From: Tetrapyrgos nigripes
Taxonomy: Eukaryota > Basidiomycota > Agaricomycetes > Agaricales > Campanellaceae
Assembly: GCA_013368315.1 (NCBI GenBank)
Contig: JAACJM010000076.1
Coordinates: 62,001-126,000, forward strand
Direction of reading: 5' to 3'
DNA: 64,000 bases
Part shown: piece after piece, positions 1 to 11,328 of the stretch
Layout: every line of letters begins with the position of its first letter
How positions within the stretch are numbered: the first letter of the stretch is position 1
Notes under the pieces: generated by a model
What the model was told of the DNA's origin: nothing
Seen by the model: the letters and a program-made list of their open reading frames with translations, nothing else
Databases searched by the model: none
Translations under genes and position numbers: made by a program

Positions 1-41
1 TCAATGAAGCATCTAGGAAAAGATACATGACAGGATACAGA

Positions 42-2964
42 GTGACTTGCCTCAATTTGAGCAACAACTCGCATCCTCAATCTCCGTACAGGCACGGCTA
101 AAGGCATTGACTACCAATGTCGACACACTGAGCCATTCGTTGTCTGACCCAAAGGTATTGACGTTCACCCATCCTGTTTCTCACTCCTTGACGTTCCATA
201 AGACAGGCTTAGTTCCCTCACTCTTACGGTCTCTTTCCGCACATTCTGCCTTGGCTCAAGAATACACGAAAGCGAAGATAATCTATGAAGCACTCTTGCA
301 TCTTTCTGGAATCAATTCGAAGTATCAAGCTCTTTCTGCTTTGATTCAAGCTGGGAGGCTTCCTGAGACCGTAGAAGCATGTCGTCATTTGGACCAGTTG
401 TTACTGGAATCAACAGTCGCACTCAACGAGAGTAGTATCATGACAGATATCAGGGTGCGTTGTCTATTTTACGCGTGTATTCAGCATACTAACTCCCCGT
501 AGCGCAAATTTAATGCCGCTAAAGCAAGAACAGAAGACCAGCTCAATGACGCATACCTGAGGAGTGTCGTAGTTTCGCCGTATGAACTGGTCATATATCC
601 ATCAACCGAAGGTAACAGCATCAATCTTTTCCCCACACGCATGCTCATACAATCTTTCCAGTTCGCCAGTCGGAAACACTCATCGACCTCGATGCTGTAC
701 TTACGTCAATGTCACCAGATTCCCTCCAGAACCATCTCTTGACTTTAAGAAGAGATGTGTGCACACATTGTGTTAATTCACTCCTCACTCAGCCCATGTC
801 TATTTCCGCCACATTAGAACGAGCCCACAAATTGACCTTTACACCTTCCCCTCCTAACGATGAGGTACTTTCCTCACGTCTCGAGAACCTCACAGAAACC
901 CTCGAATTTCTTAATTTCCATCTTCTCTCTCATCTTCCTCCTTCCCAGTCCTCTGCTTTTCCCAAAACCCTATGCAAACCTATCAGTAGCAGTGTTCTCA
1001 ACAACCTCATTATTCCTTCTCTCCCCAAATCCTTCAACGACTTGCGACGTTACCTCTCACTAGTTGCGAATGCTGTTGCTTTCGAGGAACAGTGCCTCGT
1101 TGGTACACTAGGCAATGACCCTAGGGATAAGCCTATTAGGGCATGGGCAGACGAAGTAGGAAGCCACTATGAACGTCGAAGGCGCGAACTCATTCTGGAT
1201 AGTACTCGTCAATTGGTCCTCACACCCGAGGAATTATCCCGTACTTTTGAGGCCCACGTCGATTTACCAACTCCCGGACCTGATATCATCGTTGTCCAGC
1301 CAGATGAGGACATCAATGGCGTTGCTGACAATGCGAACGATGCCTGGGGATTTGATGATGATAAAGAACAAGAAAATGTTGATCAGAACGGTGAAGGGGC
1401 AAGAGAGAAGGTCGATGATAGTGGTGATGGTGATGCATGGGGCTTTGATGATGAGGATGGTTCCGAAACTACGGACAACCCGCCAGAAACGAATGGTCAT
1501 AACCACGAGGAGGTTGATGATGATGCTTGGGGATGGAACGACGATGAAGACGTTGGGGAAGTGGAAGATGACGACCCTTGGGGAGAATCAAAGGCAAAGT
1601 CAGATTCTCAACCGTCTCGGCCTCCACCTGCTCCTTCAATAAAATCACCAAAGGTCGCTACCAAGCTGGAGAAGTTGGCGAATAAAGGCAAGAAGAACTT
1701 AAATGGTGACTCGCCTATGAATAGTCCTGCCTTAAAGACGCCTCTGTCACCAGCCGCTCCTAAATCCCCTCCTACGACTTCTCAGCAGGAAAAACGTCCA
1801 CCCCAGCTGAACGTCACTCCTAAAGAGACTTTCATCGTATCTGAGCGGATGAACGACATCCTATCAATAGTAAAAGATATCCTACATGAAGCTCAAGAGT
1901 TCATCGAATCTCGTCTGGTCTCAGCATCCGAGGTGTATTCTCATCCTGGCTCTATCCTTTTCCAAACCGCTCCGTCAGTGCTTGACCTGTATCGAGCTCT
2001 TCATCCGGTTGTTTTCAGCGCCCAAATGGATTCGATTGAAGGGCCCATGCGATTTTCTAATAACTGCCTCTATCTGAGTGGAGAAGTAGAGAAAATCTCA
2101 AAAACGGAAGTTGGAACGGCGAAAGACCGCTTATCCGAATGCTCTCAGAGGCTGAAGATTCTTGGTGACAGCTGGTATCACGATACTACGGTATGTAGGC
2201 TTTATCTCTACTCTAGTTGGTCGAGTTCTGATTTGCCAATAGGAAAAATACCGTCAAGTCATCAATGATATCATCGAAGAGGGTGCTGCCGGATTCCAGT
2301 ACACTGGTGAACAGGACAGATACGACGAGTGTGAGAGTGCTATGAACAGAGTTTTACAGGAGACACGACGTTTGGCTCCGAAATGGAAGGTATGCCGTCT
2401 TTTTTGGCTCCTCATCCTCAAACTGACTGATTATTGTTCAGGGAATCTTGACGAGGAGCAAATACTACACTGCAATAGGTTTAGTGACGGACGCTGCACT
2501 CTCTCGAGTCCTTCGGGATATCATTGCCCTCCCGGATATACCAGAGGTGGAATCTCATCAGCTCAGTGAGCTTTGTAGGATTCTACATGCTCTGGAAGGC
2601 TTATTTGTGGAGGAGCATGATCCTGACCAGGTGAGTCATTCGTACAAATTGTAGTTATACAAGTGATGATCAACACCCTATAGCGGTCGTTTGTAGTGGC
2701 ATACGTCCCATCATGGCTCAAGTTTTCTTACCTCTCTGAATTGCTCGTACGTCCCGAGACTTCCTTTTGCAGGTGGAATGAGCTCATGTATGATTACAGG
2801 AAGCGTCGTTGGCCGACATAACCTATCTTTTCGAAGAAGGGGCTTTGGTTGATTTCGAAATCCAGGAGCTGGCGACCTTGGTAAGAGCATTGTTCGCAGA
2901 TACACCTTTACGGACCAACACCATCAACAAAATCATGAATGGACATCCTGTACCCTCATCATGA
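42..2964 (+). CDS. ZW10/Dsl1-family vesicle-tethering protein, 5' end outside window
   Basis: Spliced gene; the first visible exon opens after an AG near position 41, so the start codon lies upstream of the window. Family role (known): ZW10/Dsl1 is the core of the ER tethering complex that captures COPI vesicles in Golgi-to-ER transport, and in animals it also serves at kinetochores. The N-terminal part reads as helical, followed by an acidic low-complexity segment (about 1320-1600) with repeated DAWGF, DAWGW and DPWGE motifs, then a Pro/Ser/Lys linker. The C-terminal domain ends in short exons reading SYLSELLEASLADITYLFEEG, typical of this family, with a TGA stop at 2962-2964. Introns use ordinary GT-AG borders, for example after 2190, 2392 and 2630. 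It runs tail to tail with the RED gene, with 57 bp between the stops. The name rests on the C-terminal block plus the acidic W motifs. Confidence 0.8.
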
Positions 2965-3021
2965 GGTTTTTTATTCATGTACGGTCTCCTTTCTGACTAC
3001 CTACCTATATGGAATCTATAA

Positions 3022-4673
3022 TCACTTCGCGGAGGATTTATCTGTATATGACTTCAATCTGCGTAAAGCAATGAGTGACTTGTCCATCAGAATGTAGTTT
3101 ACAGAAACATACCGTTGGTAGTCTCGGTTTGCTTTTGCTTCTGCAGTGAGCTGCTTCTCATCGCTGTCTGCAGCTTTGATGCCCTTTCGCTTCTCCTTCC
3201 GCTTCCTCTTCTTCTCCGCCGTCTCTGCCGCTTCATCCATAGCAAGGAAATCTTTGATAGAGGGAACTGCTGAGCCTGAAAGAGGAACAAGTCTCATAGG
3301 TTGCTCGTCTCCACTAGCATTATCGTCGTCTTCATTATGCAACACAGAAGGTTGCGGGAGTTTTGTAGGTTTGGATGCTGGACTAGGTGGAGAGTTCAAT
3401 GGTTTTTCGACAGATTCTGGATCATCGTCCATTTTGAACCAGTTGCCTGGAGCATTGGGTTGTGCGACGTCTTCTTTCGGCTTGTCGCGTTCAGCTGTAT
3501 CCACTACGTCCTCCTCCTCATCATCATCATCGCCGAGTTCGACACCCTCGTATTCTCCAGCATCAGCAAAGATATCGTCGTCATCCTCTGGAGGCGCAGG
3601 TATGATCTTTTTCAACAGTGATAGAGGTTTGGGTGGTGATTCTTTTTCAACATTGGCCGGAGCAGACTCTGAAAGTTTGGCGTCTGCGTTCCCATCTGGT
3701 GGCGGTATAGACGAGTTTCCTGTGGCCTTGTCTTCCTGAACAGCATCAACTTTCCGCTTCTTCTTCTTCCTTTCCCCATCTCCATCTGCTTTCCCCTTTT
3801 TCTTCTTGTTCTTGTTCTTTTCTTCTGTAGAAGAACCTATCGGTTTGAACCCAATAGGTTTGAACTTGCCCTTGTCAACTGTGACATCCTTCGCTGCGTC
3901 TTTGACATCACTTCCAGCGGTCCTCTTCCCCTTCAGTTCTCGTATGATATCCTCTCGTGTGCGTTTCTTCGGCACTGCAGTAGAGCTGGTGACATCGGGA
4001 GTAGATGTAGATGCAGCTTCTAGATAGGCGTTTTCTAGTGAATCATCTTCCTCCGTAGATTGCGCAGCTTTCGCCTTGTTGGCTTGAAGGAGTGCCATAT
4101 CCAATCCCTTGACTAGGATCGTGTGCTCACTGTCACCGCCGAGGTATTGACGATGCTCGTCCACCTAGAGAAATTTCATTTCGGTGACTGCTTCAATGAC
4201 TTGAGATGTAAGATTACTGACGACATGCTTGTCTTGATTCACTGTACGTCTTTCGAAATCTTCCAGAACAGATTCTACCTATAAGGATATTAGCACATAA
4301 TCCAAGGAGCGTAGTTGAGCCAACACACATCAGCATAGTCATTGCCCTCCCCAGTCCTTCGCTCCGATGCACGGTCACGGTATTTATCGTTGAGCTTCTT
4401 GACTTTCCGAGGTTTGAATGATGCTTCGTCTTCCTTTGACGTTCTACAAGTAAAAAAGAACGCTCAGTATCAGGTACAGACCGAAAATGATCACGACTGA
4501 CGAGGGTTTAGAATCCGCTTTGCTGAAAAGTGATGCACGGGTTTGTTTGGAGACTACGGTTGGTCGCGACTGAGACGACGTGCCAGAACCAGAATTTAAG
4601 AGACGTCTGAAAGAGTCCTGATAGTACATCAATAGGTAGCAAGGAAATTTGCAGGAATACTGACTTGGTCCAT
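3022..4673 (-). CDS. RED/IK-like spliceosomal protein
   Basis: Spliced gene. The start is chosen at 4673 because a tiny first exon (MDQ) joins across an intron to DSFRRLLNSGSG, as expected for fungal RED proteins. The second region carries the hallmark RED N-terminal motif KYRDRASERRTGEGNDYADV (about 4330-4400), followed by YLGGDSEHTILVKGLDMALL. The rest is low-complexity, Lys-rich and acidic (KKKKRK stretches, DDDDIFAD, DDDDEEEDV), with a short last exon ending SYTDKSSAK and the stop at 3022-3024. Known role: RED (IK) is a component of the spliceosomal B complex that works with Smu1 and is needed for efficient removal of short introns, which suits a genome full of about 50-nt introns. Exact intron borders near 4165-4250 are ambiguous. 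Confidence is high because of the RED_N motif. Confidence 0.88.
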
Positions 4674-4745
4674 GATGGTTGGAAATAAAAAGACGGTGGA
4701 CTTGTATGCCGCTCACATGCAATCTATCTTTTACCACCATGTCTC

Positions 4746-5880
4746 ATGCCACTTCTTTGGAGTAGATGTATTCGCAAAAATCTCTCTGCAGAACTCCATC
4801 ATATATTCTCCTTCTGTTGTAATGTATCTTCTCCAACCAGAATTCACTCCAAACCTGGAGCTGGAGACCTGCCTTTATCATCGCAGATGAGCCGGCTGTC
4901 CGCCCTCATTACTAGCCACGTTTGTCGTCGTTGGAAGGAGATTCTGCTTTCTAATCCACATGGAGATACTCTAGTTGGACGTCCGGACGACTTCCATGAA
5001 ACCAAAATTCACTCCTCTAACCTCGTCAAACTCTGCCTCGAGCGCTCCGGACAAACAGCTTGAACATTGTGATTGAGTTCGCCGACATATCCTCCAAAGG
5101 TGACCAGGTCCTTGACATTTCTGAAGATCTGTACAAGAAGGCTCGCTCTTTCCTTCCTGTGTAACTGCTTTTTTCGACGAGGCATACCGATGGAGGAATG
5201 CCCGTATCTGTTTGTATGCGCAGCTATTTGGGGACGAATACGAGAAGAACCTGATTTTGGTCAGGAAGGTTCCCATTTCTACAACACCCGTCTATCCATA
5301 TGTTCGGCAGCGCAGCTGGTTTTGACCATTGCGGCCCGTTTGTAGGTTGACACACCTTTGCTGCAGACTCTACTTCATACAGGGTGACTTGCTGGGGCAA
5401 TCTGCTCCGCTGAACCTTTCGAGAGCTCGCGCTGGGCTTCCTTTAGCTGCCACGTCCTAGACCAACAAAATATGCTACTGGCTAGGCCGATGACAGAAAT
5501 ATCTTCGCACAACATTCGAAACTTTACTTATCTCGAGGCTGCTCAGCGGGAACCTGCGACATGTCTTGCGAAGGCACTACGTGTGCATAACGATAAACCG
5601 ACTGGTCTTTGAGACAGAAACGTTTAGCAACCTGTCACTGCCTAACCTTACCGAATTCTTCCTTGAAGCTTGTCCGATCAGCATTTCACCGGGTCAGGAA
5701 TTCACCTGATTGCTGAAGCGTTCGAGTGGAAGGTCCATCACCCATCTCACGTTGGTCAATGTCTCAATGGAAGATCAAGTCCTCCTTTCCATTCTCGCCT
5801 TATTCCCTTCCCTGTCTCATCTTGCACTTGAGGCGTCGTGTTCCGTACTCAAGTGCACGAAGAGTATGCAAATGACATGA
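4746..5880 (+). pseudogene. Degenerate F-box/LRR gene
   Basis: An open stretch at 4746-5063 encodes a recognisable F-box start: LSAELHHIFSFC, then SHVCRRWKEILLSNP. Around 5055 the reading frame breaks: LERSG is followed in another frame by LNIVIEFADISSKGDQVLD and continues to about 5160. Further downstream, frames are interrupted by several stops, yet LRR-like text persists, for example LPNLTEFFLEACPISISPG near 5640-5690 and VSMEDQVLLSILALFPSLSHLAL at about 5760-5835. I read this as one F-box/leucine-rich-repeat gene of the large Agaricomycete family, broken by frameshifts and stops. In life these proteins are substrate receptors of SCF ubiquitin ligases. It is divergent from the RED gene, with only 72 bp between the RED start and this frame. 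Confidence 0.65.
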
Positions 5881-7159
5881 CTTTCATGTTTGAGGTTCTA
5901 CTAACGCTTCTGTCTTCTATGGGAACTTCATATTCTTCACGTCTTGAAATCTTGAGATCTTGTCCAAGTCAGGTTTCCCTCGACTGAAAACTCAAACGAT
6001 ATCGAGATATGAGATGGAGATGTATGAATGTATGGATTGCTTGTATATATATGATACAACTGAGGAAAATTTGATTCTTTAACTACTAAGAGACTTCTTC
6101 GTGCACCCCCTGGCACAGACACGGACACGGACACGGACACATCTACTACATGCAAATCAATGCGGTGTAATCAATCATGATCATTGAAACCAACCCTGCT
6201 TTTCACTGTCAGGGGACCAAAGTTGCAAGGGTGAAAAAGGTGAAAGGGATGGTGATGATGGTGATGATGGTGATGATGGTGATGATGGTGATGATGGTGA
6301 TGATGGTGATGATGGTGATGATGGTGATGATGGTGATGATGGTGATGATGGTGATGATGGTGATGAGAGGACTAGGATAAGAATAGGATAGGATAGGATG
6401 GATGGATGGATGAAGTGGGATCGGCATCGGCATCGGAAAGGAGGAAAATCGGATGGAGGTTACCGGGGGAAGGAAGACGGCGAATAGGAAGAGGACAGCG
6501 GCAAGGGACCCATGAACGAGAAAAGATGAATGATCGATTGGATGAACGAGTGGAGTATGGCGGAATACGGCGCAATCGATATGGACGCATCACATCATGT
6601 ATCATGTATAAGAGAGGACGAGAATACGAGAGAGAGCGAAAGCGCTGGCAATCGGATGAACGTGAACGATGGACTAACAAACAAGAGATAGCGAAGACGA
6701 CAGAACAGAACAAACACGATACAACCGAACAAACAACAGCAGCGCAGAGATACAATGAAGGAAGCGAGATGATGATTGGTGGTGGTGATAAAATGAAGGT
6801 GGTCAATGATTTAGTCTGAAGAAAGGGATAGAGGAAGAGAAAAAAAGATGGTATAGGTAAGCACGGAGAAGAATCGGGGGGATAGTATGAGCTCCAAGAA
6901 TGGCAACCTATATACGAGAAGGAAGGTTCTGCACAAAGGCATGGGCAGGTGAGCGGTACGCGCATACAATGAGCGTATGAACAAAAAGTGTAAAAATGTC
7001 AGAAAAATGAAAGAGTTCGAGCTCTGTGTTGATGTCCGTGGGGTATTATGTATGTCGTCTTGTCTTGGGTCTTTCTATCCCGCCAGCGGGTGTCTCGTGT
7101 CTTTCATGAACACATGATGAGGCTGCTGAGGATCGGGAACGCGGAAAGGGACATGCATC
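5881..7159. other. Intergenic region, purine-skewed, with tandem repeats
   Basis: No credible gene. It lies between the F-box relic and the 3' end of the PP2A B gene. A short GGACAC repeat sits at about 6118-6139 and a 9-bp repeat block at 6250-6366. From about 6370 to 6870 the plus strand is strongly purine-rich, which keeps frames open on both strands without protein-like content. The minus strand here is the 3' flank of the PP2A subunit gene, so its transcript trailer may be pyrimidine-rich. Confidence 0.6.
6250..6366. repeat. 9-bp tandem repeat (GGTGATGAT), 13 copies
   Basis: Thirteen uninterrupted copies of GGTGATGAT fill 117 bp. No copy differs from the consensus by eye. The frames through it would read a Val-Met-Met or Ile-Ile-Thr repeat, which I take as an artefact of the array and not a protein. 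Arrays this uniform usually vary in length between strains. Confidence 0.95.
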
Positions 7160-8975
7160 TTAAGCGGAGCTGTACAAGAACAGATTGTTCGTTGCAGCAA
7201 TCTGTGTATTATTCGAACTGATGAGACTGCATTCCAACGACAGATAAACAAAGACTAGCTCACCGCAATAGTATTCTCTCTAGGATGCCAGCTGGCATGG
7301 AGAATCTTCTTGTTAAAGTCCAAGGTGTCCAAAGACATCATATCCCTCAACCCGTTTGGCCTTGCCCCGTTCTTCGCACCAGGTTTCTGCCCAGGAGCTC
7401 CAATCTTCTTGATTTTAAAGGCCGACTTATCCGCTTGAAGTACAACATCATCGAGTGTGTCTGTATCGTATATCCGGAAGTAGTTGTGATATGATCCCGT
7501 CAAGACGTGCCTGCAGCCGCTATTGATTAAAAAGGTCGTCCGATAGATTGACAGCGAATACGCACTTGTCATCACCTCCCCATACGCACTCAAACTTGTC
7601 AAAGATACAGTCGTTCTCATACAAGTCGCACAGCTTTCCACGGAGGTGGTCATGTATGGGAATGGTCTTTAACGGACGTGACTCCATGTTGATGTCCCAA
7701 ATCTTCAAGGAGAGGTAGTCTCGAGAAAGAATGTAGCGCCCATCGTGACTGAACTTGACGTCAGAGATTGACGAAATAATTTCCGAGAAGAATGAGCGTG
7801 TTGTAGGGTCTTCCTCTTCCTCAAAGCCTGTGGTACATGCGTCATCGGTCAAGATGAGGACGATACATCATTAGACACGTACATTTAGCATGTCGATCGC
7901 AGAGGGCAGAGTCCCGCATGTCAGCGAGCTTGATGTTACTTTTTGAACTAGAGTACATGAAGAGATTACAGTGGATTGGATGGAACTCTGTCGCCGTGAT
8001 AACCTCGGTGAGCTCTTCCATATTGATAGGTTTGATATCGACAATGTCTGTCCAACACGTGTGAGTAGGGAGGACGAAATGCAGGAGGCTGCACTCACTA
8101 AAGCTTTGATCACTGATGTTTAGATTCCATAGATTAATCCGCAAGTCGTCCGCAGAGATGTAGGTCTCTTGATCAGAGTTGACGGAGATGGAGTGTATGT
8201 GATATGCATGAGCGTTGGAGTAAACTTTGCGGGGTACGGCGGCAATGATGTTGTCTTGTAAGGACATACGTGGCAGTCGTAGATGACCACGCATTGTAGG
8301 AGCTGGTAACTGTCTTTGACCGTCGTGATGGTTTGATTCCGAAACGACTTTGAGGGACTTTTCAAACACCTTCCATAGCTTGATGGTTTTGTCTGCGTGT
8401 GACACATCAAAACGGCACAACATGACGATGGGTAGCGAAAAGCGTACCATTCGTCGAAAGGAGGAAATGGGCAGTATTTTGTCGTTTACACCACTTGATC
8501 TTGTTGATCTTTTCCTCGATCTCGAGTGACTTGAGGTAGTCAAACTCTGGTTCATGGGACTGGAACTCGGTGTAAAACTTGTATTCACAGCCTTTCTTCT
8601 ACAGGGTCGATGATGGGCCGATAGAGGGACAAGAGCGACGGTTATAGAGGAGAAAGGCACGAAAATGGAGAAGGATCAAAATCAGCGACCTAAGGCCAAA
8701 TTTGGCATATGGCGATAATGATTTCAAAACGCACTGTTTCATTCCGCTCAAAGAGCACAACACGTCCGCCCTTGTCTCCCGTCGCAAGATAATTGCCTGT
8801 CGAGTCAAACTCCACAGTCGAGATGATATCGGCTAGAAATGGGGATCAGAGTGAGTACGCGCCAAGCCATTTGGGCCAAATGAAGCGTACCTTCTGTAAT
8901 ATCCTCCACTTCTCCCTTGTCGCCAAAACATTGTGCAAAGCGCCAGCCGCCTGAGCCTGAGGGGTCTTCCGTCAT
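7160..8975 (-). CDS. CDC55: PP2A regulatory subunit B (B55/PPP2R2, Cdc55 type)
   Basis: Spliced gene for the WD40-propeller B55 subunit, which selects substrates for protein phosphatase 2A in mitotic exit and stress signalling. Start chosen at 8975 ([11 protein letters not shown]), which runs straight into the conserved [22 protein letters not shown]. Other family text in order: [114 protein letters not shown] text, and [20 protein letters not shown] short last exon [12 protein letters not shown] ends at the TAA (7160-7162). The frame stays open upstream of 8975 with further Met codons, but that text has no family similarity. It is divergent from COX9 with 236 bp between start codons. Confidence 0.95.
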
Positions 8976-9211
8976 TTGTTCTTGGTAAGCTTTGGGTGAA
9001 TATGGGTTAACTGGGGTTGAAATGGAGTAGCTGGGAGCGATATGGAGGTGGTAGTGGACAGAAGTGAGGAGGAGACGAGAGTGGAGGATTGAGTAATCGG
9101 ATCGGTGTGTCCCCGTCTTTTGTTTGTTTCTGTTTCGCATCGCCTTCTGTGACCGCGTACCGGTTTCATCCATCTTTGACTTGACCCAAAAACTTGACCA
9201 CAACATCCACC

Positions 9212-9497
9212 ATGATTGCTCCCATCGTTGGCAAACTCAGAAAACGTTTCATCGTCGACCTTTCTTGCTCACTTGGGCTAGGTACCGCTGCTGCGTATGC
9301 TTACTGGTATGTCGTGTCGCAAGTCCTTTTTCAAACCAATCTCATCCGCTTTCTCTAGGTACGGTAGCCATTTGAAGGCTGGTTAGTACAGAGCAATCAC
9401 CTCATTCTATTTCCTCGTCCTGACGCGTCCTTCAGTTGAGAACCAGGAGAACTTTTATCTTAAACTGGAGAAGGAGAAGCTGGCCGCTAAACAGTAG
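9212..9497 (+). CDS. COX9: Cytochrome c oxidase subunit VIIa (Cox9)
   Basis: Three exons (9212-9306, 9359-9381, 9436-9497) join to a 59-residue protein that begins MIAPIVGKLRKRFIVDL. It has one hydrophobic segment (SLGLGTAAAYAYWYG) and a charged tail ENFYLKLEKEKLAAKQ. This matches yeast Cox9 in length, in the MxIAPI-K-R start and in the single-membrane-helix layout. Cox9 is a small nuclear-encoded structural subunit of mitochondrial complex IV, spanning the inner membrane. It shares a 236-bp divergent spacer with the PP2A B gene and is convergent with the DnaJ gene (192 bp between stops). All exon joins keep frame with GT-AG introns of about 52-54 nt. Confidence 0.9.
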
Positions 9498-9688
9498 AGA
9501 GTTGAGGGTTGCAGCAAAACTCGTGTCTTAGAAATCGACCTTGGTCTAGACCAATCTCCTTCCGCTGTTTTTGTATCCACGAGCAATAATCAATCCATAA
9601 GCTATAGTGAATACCTACTCCGCGATACCAGTACAATTGGCATACCGAGACCATAACTAACATAAGTTAAACAAAATAAACCACATTT

Positions 9689-11236
9689 CTACCGCCTCCC
9701 GTTCAGCTTCTCAAACTCTACGCAACTCGGTATCACCTCGTTTTCAATCTTCTTCACCTTCTCCCAGTCTGTCCCAATCCCAAACAACCCAACTTCCGCG
9801 TCCCGTAACCGCTCCTTCCTGTCCAGAGCTCGTCGGCAGTCCGTGTACACGGCGTTGATATAAGTTCTTTCAACGCCCGCTTCAAACTTTGCCAATTCAG
9901 GCCCTGGCTTGATATCCTGACCTTTACCCTTCTTCAGATCTATTCCTTGTCTCCGCAACTCTGCTCCAATCGTTGGATGGTTCATGACTTCTATCGCGTT
10001 TACATGATAGTTAACTCCTTTGCTAGCCGTATGTCTTGGCGTGTCATACCGCGACGAGGCTTCAAAAGAGAACCGCGGATCCAGGATGGGCGGTGTTGCG
10101 AACAAATTAGGGAGCGCAGACAGTAGTGAGAATCCGAAAAGGATAATTAATGGAAGTAGTTGTATGAAAACTGAACGAGGTTCAGCTGCCTGTCGGTTTT
10201 CTTGTGCTCGAGGGAAACCGCCACCCATGCGTGTGGTCCTAAAGCCTCCTGGGCCAAAGCTCGCCGTAAAAACAGCTGGAAGGAAAATGAGTACTTGACG
10301 ACAGTGACAAGGAAAACGACACTTACTGGGACCACCTCCAAACCCTCCTCCTCCAAATGCAGCTCCACCGCCACCGAAGAACATATTAAAGAGATCTTCA
10401 GGGCTCAGTTCGCCGTCTAATCCTCCACCACCAGCGAATGGACTCGTTGCGAATCCTGACGACCGTGACGGCATACCGCCGAACCGGTCTTCGGGTCTGC
10501 ACCACTGCGATCGAAGATGGAACGTTTCTGAGGGTCTGTAAAGGTCTGTAAGGACAACGCAATCACACAATACTGAAGCCAGCATACCTGACAAGACCTG
10601 GAATGCCTTTGACACCACTAAAAATAACATGAGGATTTGTCGGCAGAATTTCCACCGAAAGACATACTTTTAAAGGCCTCATCTGCCCCAGGAGCACCAT
10701 TTTTGTCAGGATGTAAAGCCAATGCCAACTAAAAATCAATGAGCAATCCTCATCCACAAAAACGAACGAACACATACCTTTCGATACGCCTTCTTAATCT
10801 CTCCCTCCTCACATTCCTTCTTTACCGACAAAATCTCATAATACTCCGTCACTTTACATGCCCTGACGCGCTTCACCACCGCATGTTGTTCAGCAGTATA
10901 CTCTCTCTTCTCTCCACCCATCCCACCAGCTGTCCCATTGGCATTTCCATTCGTCGACGATGACGTGTTTCGATGTTTTACACCCGAACTTGAAGGATGA
11001 GTTTCTGCACCAGATGCTGAAGTTGACGGTTGAAATTGACCTGAATCCGAACCTGAGCCCGACGTGGAGGAAGCAGCCGCTTCTGCAGCATCTATCGAAG
11101 CTAAAAGCACTGAAGCCTCTGGAGTTTCAAATAAAGCCATGGATTTTTGACAGAATTTGCGAGCAGAGGAGTAATTCCCTGCATCCCGGTGCTTTTGAGC
11201 GATCCCCAGACAACGAATGGCTTCATCCTTGTTCAT
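9689..11236 (-). CDS. ER membrane DnaJ protein (DNAJB12/Hlj1-like)
   Basis: Start at 11236: MNKDEAIRCLGIAQKHRDAGNYSSARKF, the N-terminal helix typical of DNAJB12/14. A Ser/Gly-rich linker follows, then the J domain EYYEILSVKKECEEGEIKKAYRK, LALALHPDKNGAPGADEAFK (intact HPD), VVSKAFQVLS and DPQKRSIFDRSGADPEDR. After it come a Gly/Phe-rich stretch (SPEDLFNMFFGGGGAAFGGG), one hydrophobic segment (FIQLLPLIILFGFSLLSALP) and a C-terminal DUF1977-like domain ending KIENEVIPSCVEFEKLNGRR. Family role (known): a tail-oriented ER J-protein that recruits cytosolic Hsp70 in ER-associated degradation. Four introns are evident in the J-domain part. Its start codon lies 92 bp from that of the F-box gene on the other strand. 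Confidence 0.9.
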
Positions 11237-11328
11237 ACTTGGACAAAGTCGGATGGAGAGAAGCAAAGAGAGGTTACGTAAAAAGCTATGCAATAAACTG
11301 TAAGCGAATTCTTTCCAATCATTTTCAA
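11237..11328. promoter_or_regulatory. Short divergent intergenic spacer
   Basis: Only 92 bp separate the chosen start codons of the DnaJ gene (minus) and the Hrt3/FBXO9-like gene (plus), so both 5' leaders and core promoters must share this spacer or reach into the opposite gene. No clear TATA box is visible. Confidence 0.5.

Noticed and set aside
6177..6433. ORFs reading Val-Met-Met or Ile-Ile-Thr repeats
   Set aside because: These are translations of the 9-bp repeat, not genes.
6372..6965. Open frames of 130-200 codons on both strands
   Set aside because: They exist because the plus strand is purine-rich and stop-poor; the translations are low-complexity Arg/Glu or Ser/Pro runs without domains or splice context.
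10960..11328. Open extension of the F-box gene frame upstream of 11329
   Set aside because: It is antisense to the DnaJ coding exon and has no family similarity; the first sensible Met is at 11329.
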